From the NCBI GenBank assembly GCA_964489425.1, contig CAZAYP010000004.1, positions 1 through 64,000 on the forward strand: a stretch of 64,000 nt of DNA, written 5' to 3'. This DNA comes from CAZAYP01 sp964489425 [NCBI: uncultured Verrucomicrobiota bacterium]. GTDB taxonomy: Bacteria > Verrucomicrobiota > Kiritimatiellia > RZYC01. The notes under the pieces are model-generated. The model had not been told where the DNA came from, did no database searches, and saw only the letters and a program-made list of their open reading frames with translations. Both the position numbers and the translations under genes were made by a program. Below are positions 61,501-64,000 of this stretch, piece by piece (within the stretch, counting starts at the first letter, position 1; every line of letters begins with the position of its first letter).

Positions 61501-63202
61501 CGGTCAGGGTCGCCGCCGCGCTCCAGTCGCTGGTGATGCTGTTGGCATCGATGGTCCGCGCCCGGTAATCCACCGTGGCGGGCCACACGTTGGTCAGCGC
61601 CGACCCGGTCCCAGCCACGCTTGTCCACCCACTGCCCGTGTTCTGTTGCCATTGGTAGGTCACGGGCAAGGTAGCATTCGACACCACCGCGCTCGCCACG
61701 CTGGACTGGCTCTGCGTCACGACCGACGGGCTGAACGCCACAGTTACCTCGGGTTGCCGAACGGTCAAGAACGCCATGGTCCAGGCGCTCGTCGCATTGA
61801 AACTGTCCGTTACCCGCACACGGTATTCCAAGTTGGAATACCAGGCATAGGTGGTCACCGCCGACGTCATGCTCGCCAAGCGCCACGTCCCCTCCCCGCC
61901 CCAGCGGTATTCATAGCGGTAGCGATACGGCGCCGTCCCGTTGGTGGGCACCGCGGTCATTGTGCTGGCCACCCCGCGCACCATGTTGCTGGGATTGAAC
62001 GTCAGGGTCGCAGCGATCTCAGACGGCATCACCGTAAGCGTTGCCGCCGCGCTCCAGTCGCTCGTCACGCTGTTGGCGTCAATACTGCGCGCGCGTACGT
62101 CCACCGTGGATGCCCATGCGCTCGTGACGGCCGAGCCGCTGCCGGCTACCGTGGTCCATCCGCTGCCCGTATTCTGCTGCCACTGGAAGGCCACGGGCAA
62201 GGTGGCGTTGGAAACGGTCGCGCTGACCACGCTGAACTGGCTTTGGGTCACAACCTCCGGGCTGACCGCCACGGCCACCCCGGGTTGGCTCACTCTCAGG
62301 AACGCCGCTACCCACTGGCTGGTGGCCCCAAAAGTGTCGGTCACGCGCACCCGGTATTCCAGATTAGACCACCAGGGATACGTCTTCACCGCCGTGGTAA
62401 AGCCCGCCGTGGTCCAGGTCCCGGTGCCATTCCATCGGTACGCATAACTGTACGTATACGGCGGGGTTCCATTGGTCGCCACCGTGGTCAGCGAACTGGC
62501 CACCCCCCGCACCACGTTGCTCGGGATGAACTCCAGGGTCGCCGCGATCTCCGTGGGCAGCACGGTCAGGGTCGCCGCGGTGCTCCAACCGCTGGTCACG
62601 CTGTTCGCATCCACGCTGCGCGCACGCACATTCACCGTGACCGGCCACACGTTGGTGATATCCGACCCGCTCCCGACCACATTGGTCCACCCGACCGACG
62701 GGTTCGTCGTTGTGTTCTGTTGCCACTGGTAGGTCACCGGCAAGGTCACGTTCGTGGCCAGGGCGCTTGCCACGCTGGACTGGCCCTGCGTCACCACCGA
62801 CGGGCTGAGCGTGACCGCCGCCCCCGGCTGGCGGACAATCAGGGTTGCCGCAGCGCTCCAGACGCTGGTCGCGCGGGCGCTGTCCACCACCCGCGCCCGG
62901 TATTGCCGGCTGGCTGGCCAGGCAAAGATATTGGTGGGACTGGTCATGCCGGAGGCGCCCCAGTTGGTTGCACCGGCGAGACGCGTCTGGTACTGGTACG
63001 TGTACGGAGCGGCGCCTCCGGACGGCACGGCAGTCAGCACCGTATTTGAACCGTTGATGATGATCAACGGATTGAAGCTAAGGGACACCGTTACGGCGGA
63101 CACGGTGGTAGCCCACAGCGCAGATCCACAACACAGCGCCATGAGCACGGAGATGCTCCGTTGTGGACGCTTATTCACTGTGGAAACAATGTGCTTTTTC
63201 AT
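55550..63202 (-). CDS. Giant secreted repeat protein with alternating beta-sandwich modules
   Basis: A 2,550-residue protein with a signal peptide (MKKHIVSTVNKRPQRS, hydrophobic SVLMALCCGSALWATTVSA). Nearly all the rest is about 27-28 modules of 86-92 residues in two alternating types. Type A has 'TAPY.Y.Y.YR', W, 'NA W.SN..RV.VVDSFNATSAW'. Type B has 'VTVSFSPSVVTQS..SVVSA', 'LPVTYEWQ', 'WP.TVDYRAR..DANS.TSEWSAAATLTV'. One A+B pair is about 178 residues. The fold is most like PKD/Ig-type domains. The last ~100 residues (GLGIGARDS to FFRVRERELVPAK) form a module with a pattern (W..S.G..F.I....) frequent at PVC protein ends. ATG 63202 is set by AAGGAG six bases upstream. It is likely an extracellular or surface adhesin or filament; no catalytic domain is seen. 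Confidence 0.88.
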   Translation of the reverse strand: MKKHIVSTVNKRPQRSISVLMALCCGSALWATTVSAVTVSLSFNPLIIINGSNTVLTAVPSGGAAPYTYQYQTRLAGATNWGASGMTSPTNIFAWPASRQYRARVVDSARATSVWSAAATLIVRQPGAAVTLSPSVVTQGQSSVASALATNVTLPVTYQWQQNTTTNPSVGWTNVVGSGSDITNVWPVTVNVRARSVDANSVTSGWSTAATLTVLPTEIAATLEFIPSNVVRGVASSLTTVATNGTPPYTYSYAYRWNGTGTWTTAGFTTAVKTYPWWSNLEYRVRVTDTFGATSQWVAAFLRVSQPGVAVAVSPEVVTQSQFSVVSATVSNATLPVAFQWQQNTGSGWTTVAGSGSAVTSAWASTVDVRARSIDANSVTSDWSAAATLTVMPSEIAATLTFNPSNMVRGVASTMTAVPTNGTAPYRYRYEYRWGGEGTWRLASMTSAVTTYAWYSNLEYRVRVTDSFNATSAWTMAFLTVRQPEVTVAFSPSVVTQSQSSVASAVVSNATLPVTYQWQQNTGSGWTSVAGTGSALTNVWPATVDYRARTIDANSITSDWSAAATLTVMPSEIAASLVFNPTSIVRGASSTLTASPTNGTAPYRYSYEYRWGGEGSWIAASSTSAVNTLVVWSNMEYRVRVADSFNSTSAWATAFLAVRQPEVTVAFSPTVVTQSQYSVVSASVANVTAPVVYEWQQNTTTNPLSGWTAVPGIGVATYSNAWAATVQYRARSLDANRVTSDWSTAATLMVMPSEIAATLVASPTNMLRGSNSVSTATATNGTAPYTYVYQYRYGAGEWTAASWMSGRVQTNAWPSNVDLRVQVVDSFSSTSAWATAAVAVIQPAVTVSFSPAVVTQSQVSVVSAVVSNASLPVTYVWQENSGGGWSNVASSARQITNFWPNTVDYRARSVDANNVTSEWSAASTLTVMPSAIAVALVFSPTNTMRGSNSVSTATASSGMAPYSYSYAYRYGTDTWTSASWMSDRVHTNAWASNTELRVQVVDSFNATSAWTVASLGIRQPRVIVAFSPSVVTQSRVSVLSAVVSNTTAPLTYEWQKDEGGGWTNVVDSGRQITNFWPASVDYRARTVDGNSITSEWSAAATLTVMPSIISVALTRNPTNYVRGTSNSVSTASATNGMAPFNYSYEYRYEGGSWSPAAWMSGQVITNAWPSNVELRVQAVDSFNATSAWTAVGVQVRQPLVTVTFSPSIVTQSQVSVASAVVTNASLPVTYVWQENSGGGWSNVASSARQITNFWPNTVDYRARTIDANSITSEWSAVATLPVMPSVISVALAFSSTSTVRGVSCISTATASKGMAPYTYNYEYTYGTDTWTSAAGMNDRIHTNAWLSNVMLRVKVVDSFNATSAWTVASTVTRQPVLTVSFSPSVVTQSRVSVVSANATNTTAPVTYEWQEDSGGGWSNVASSARQITNFWPNTVDYRARTIDANSITSEWSAAATLTVMPSIISVALTRNPTNYIRGASNSVSTASATNGMAPYTYSYEYRYEGGSWTSAPWMSGQINTNAWTSNVELRVQAVDTFNATSAWTAVGVMVRQPLVTVSFSPSVVTQSRVSVVSAVLTNATLPATYEWQEDSGGGWSNVASSARQITNFWPNTVDYRARTIDANSITSEWSAAATLTVMPSIISVALTRNPTNYVRGTSNSVSTASATNGMAPYTYNYEYRHEGGEWATAAWMGGQINTNAWTSNVELRVQAVDTFNATSAWSSVGVMVRQPLVTVSFSPVAVTQCYSSVASAVVTNATLPVNYEWQQNYGPGWTDVSGSGSTITNIWPTNVACRARTIDANSVTSEWSAAANLTILPSAISATLTFNPLSVNRGSNCVLTATATNGMAPYTFSYEYRYDSEGWTEAAGMTAAVTTNAWASNVEYRVQVMDSFGASAWATAALVVRQPSVTVAFSPASVAQSRSSVVSATATNTIEPVTFEWQQNSGSGWANVADSGSAITNVWPATIQYRARSVDANSLTSGWSDAATLTVLPSEIAASLEFNPTTIIRGSNTVMTASATSGTAPYRYSYQYRWGGTGTWNSASITSAVTTYAWYSNLEYRVRAVDSFNATSAWAAATLTVLQPAVSVAFAPSVITQSQSSVVSALATNVTLPVTFQWQQNLTTNLLTGWTNVVGSGDALTNVWPATVQYRARSVDANTITSDWSAAATLTVMPSAISATLEFNPTTVIRGSNSVMTATATNGTAPYRYSYEYRWGGAGSWVVAGVTSPVTTYAWRSNLEYRVRVVDSFNATSAWAAATLTVLQPAVSLAFSPTQVVYGASSVLSATVSNTVEPYVFQFETRATGAVAWSSSPIVSAVTTNQWLSGVEYRARVIDANSVISEWSAVAVLSVLDPPVSVSLALNTNQVSFGNPVVVTATPVGGTGPYVFEYQSKDITVPGYDWVTEDGLTNAVVTNTWYNDVSIRVRVWDMATTNLSYWSPAVNLVVLAPESRLASPVITGLGIGARDSAALPKGQVGAEGTVGITVSWDGSAGKEFSIHVAEAVTGPWRVHPDAQYIQGQDGPMSLTILVDEAVPAMFFRVRERELVPAK
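57750..61000 (-). repeat. Highly conserved core repeats of the giant gene
   Basis: Within the giant gene the central A+B units recur every ~534 bases with long exact matches. For example, 58257-58454 and 58791-58988 are identical over 198 bases, and 58186-58337 and 59785-59936 are identical over 152 bases (spacing 1,599, three units). Outer units at both ends are clearly more diverged. Confidence 0.85.
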
Positions 63203-63546
63203 GCCCCGCTCCTTGCTAAACACCACGTTGCGTACTGCTTAAAATCGATATGCTGCTCAAGATGATCAATATACCCAAAAGGGAGGCTAAAGTTAAAATT
63301 GCAGGACCACTTTTTCATGAGATCAATACTACTCTTAAAATCGGCCAAAACTCAGCTAAATCAAGTAATTCGCCGATCTATAGACTAAAAGGTGCTTGTT
63401 CCCTGTATTTCTCACGACCAACCATCGCCATCAGCATAGCCGGCGGCCCGGGGGAAAAATGCCCCAAAGTCGTTATTTTGAAATATCTTATTTAACTGTT
63501 CAACAACAGGTTGTGGAACGGCATCTGCACTTTCGCTTCAACCGAC
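63203..63546. other. AT-rich non-coding region between purH and the giant repeat gene
   Basis: About 344 bases, much richer in AT than the rest of the window. It contains the probable promoter of the giant gene (63268-63296, minus). An 81-codon plus-strand reading frame (63250-63495) has no ribosome binding site or recognisable product. No terminator with a T-tract was identified for purH. Confidence 0.5.
63268..63296 (-). promoter_or_regulatory. Probable sigma70 promoter of the giant repeat gene
   Basis: On the minus strand, TTAACT (63291-63296) and TATATT (63268-63273) are 17 bases apart, about 65 bases before the ATG at 63202. Confidence 0.5.
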
Positions 63547-64000
63547 TCAGTGCCTGAAGTGACGGGTGCCGATGAAGGCCATGGCGATCCCGAACTTGTC
63601 GCAAGCGGCAATAACCTCCTCGTCCCGCTTGGACCCGCCCGGCTGGACAATGTATCGAATGCCGGCTTGCGCAGCGCCCTCGATATTGTCGGCAAACGGG
63701 AAAAAAGCGTCTGAGACCAGCACACTCTCGCCCAGCAGACGGGCGGCAAACTCTACAGGCGTCACCCCGTATTCCGTCTTGTAGAGCGCCTCGATGTTTT
63801 CGCGCGCCTTGGCCAACGCGAGCCGCTTGACCGAATCCACCCGGTTGGGTTGCCCGGCACCCATACCCAGCAAGGCGAAGCAGCTCGGTTTGTATTCGCG
63901 CACGATCGCTATCGCATTGGACTTGATGTGCTTACAAGCTTTGACACCAAACTCAGCGAGGGCTTTTTTCCCCTCAGGGAACACCGCCGCCGTGGGGGAT
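63547..64000 (-). CDS. purH: Bifunctional AICAR transformylase/IMP cyclohydrolase PurH, C-terminal end (partial)
   Basis: Only the last ~150 residues are in the window; the 5' part lies beyond 64000. The AICAR transformylase end is clear: [82 protein letters not shown], and the terminal GTRHFRH. These hold the folate and AICAR binding residues (the conserved Lys-His and the SDAFFPF block). It catalyses the last two steps of de novo IMP synthesis. The gene runs in the same direction as the giant repeat gene, but the 344-base AT-rich gap with its own promoter suggests separate transcription. Confidence 0.95.
   Translation of the reverse strand, partial: SPTAAVFPEGKKALAEFGVKACKHIKSNAIAIVREYKPSCFALLGMGAGQPNRVDSVKRLALAKARENIEALYKTEYGVTPVEFAARLLGESVLVSDAFFPFADNIEGAAQAGIRYIVQPGGSKRDEEVIAACDKFGIAMAFIGTRHFRH

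Noticed and set aside
58160-63049. Two long plus-strand frames (602 and 934 codons) opposite the giant repeat gene
   Set aside because: They are antisense shadows; their apparent repeats mirror the minus-strand modules, and they lack ribosome binding sites and known motifs. The minus-strand frame has signal peptide, start site and domain logic.
63250-63495. An 81-codon plus-strand gene near the right end
   Set aside because: AT-rich frame without ribosome binding site or family resemblance, overlapping the likely promoter of the giant gene.

Overview
This 64 kb, GC-rich window looks like a chromosomal stretch from a Gram-negative bacterium of the PVC superphylum, most like Kiritimatiellota or Verrucomicrobiota. 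The phylum call is an inference. It rests on LPS genes (Kdo synthesis, LptABC, an LpxL-type acyltransferase), an HprK/HPr/EI regulatory phosphotransferase set without sugar permeases, GTP-dependent PEP carboxykinase, a secreted toroid-fold protein, and a giant secreted repeat protein with a C-terminal module common in that group. NifU/NifS and PEPCK would suit an anaerobic or fermentative life but do not prove it. Genes are dense, on both strands, with many 4-base start/stop overlaps.

Layout. 1-1.6 kb is a decayed mobile-element scar: a phage terminase fragment, the 3' half of a tRNA-Val(GAC) gene, and a tyrosine recombinase remnant. 1.7-10.6 kb carries a large hybrid histidine kinase, a lipid A acyltransferase, a small membrane protein, an OmpA-like calcium-repeat porin, a SAM methyltransferase, an unusual pseudouridine synthase fusion and a small unknown protein. 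10.6-19.4 kb has a secreted EF-hand protein, then a ten-gene co-directional run kdsB-kdsA-lptC-lptA-lptB-hpf-hprK-ptsH-ptsI-metK. It joins Kdo and LPS export, ribosome hibernation, regulatory PTS and SAM synthesis, and ends in a strong terminator. 19.8-27.3 kb has aquaporin Z facing a minus-strand set parB, GT39-type transferase, VTT-domain protein, O-methyltransferase and hybrid kinase.

27.6-32.8 kb holds pckG, a membrane-anchored nuclease, an OppD/OppF ATPase pair with no permease, and a DUF218 protein. 32.8-43 kb is a surface-polysaccharide region (CDF transporter, GT-C enzyme, RmlC-like epimerase, methyltransferase, GT4) with a flavoprotein, ffh and a large membrane protein. 43.1-43.8 kb is a Phd/VapC-type toxin-antitoxin module with a visible palindromic operator. 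43.9-50 kb is a minus-strand smc, nucleotidyltransferase and sugar transporter run. 50.2-55.4 kb has a GT2 enzyme, a toroid protein, a methyltransferase and nifU-nifS. 55.5-63.2 kb is one 2,550-residue repeat protein built from alternating beta-sandwich modules. The window ends inside purH.

No single new defence or secretion system stands out. The most unusual items are the kds-lpt-hpf-hprK-pts-metK arrangement, the MetK histone-like tail, the RluA fusion, the mosaic giant repeat gene and the integration scar. Product names were assigned by reading motifs by eye; no database search was run.
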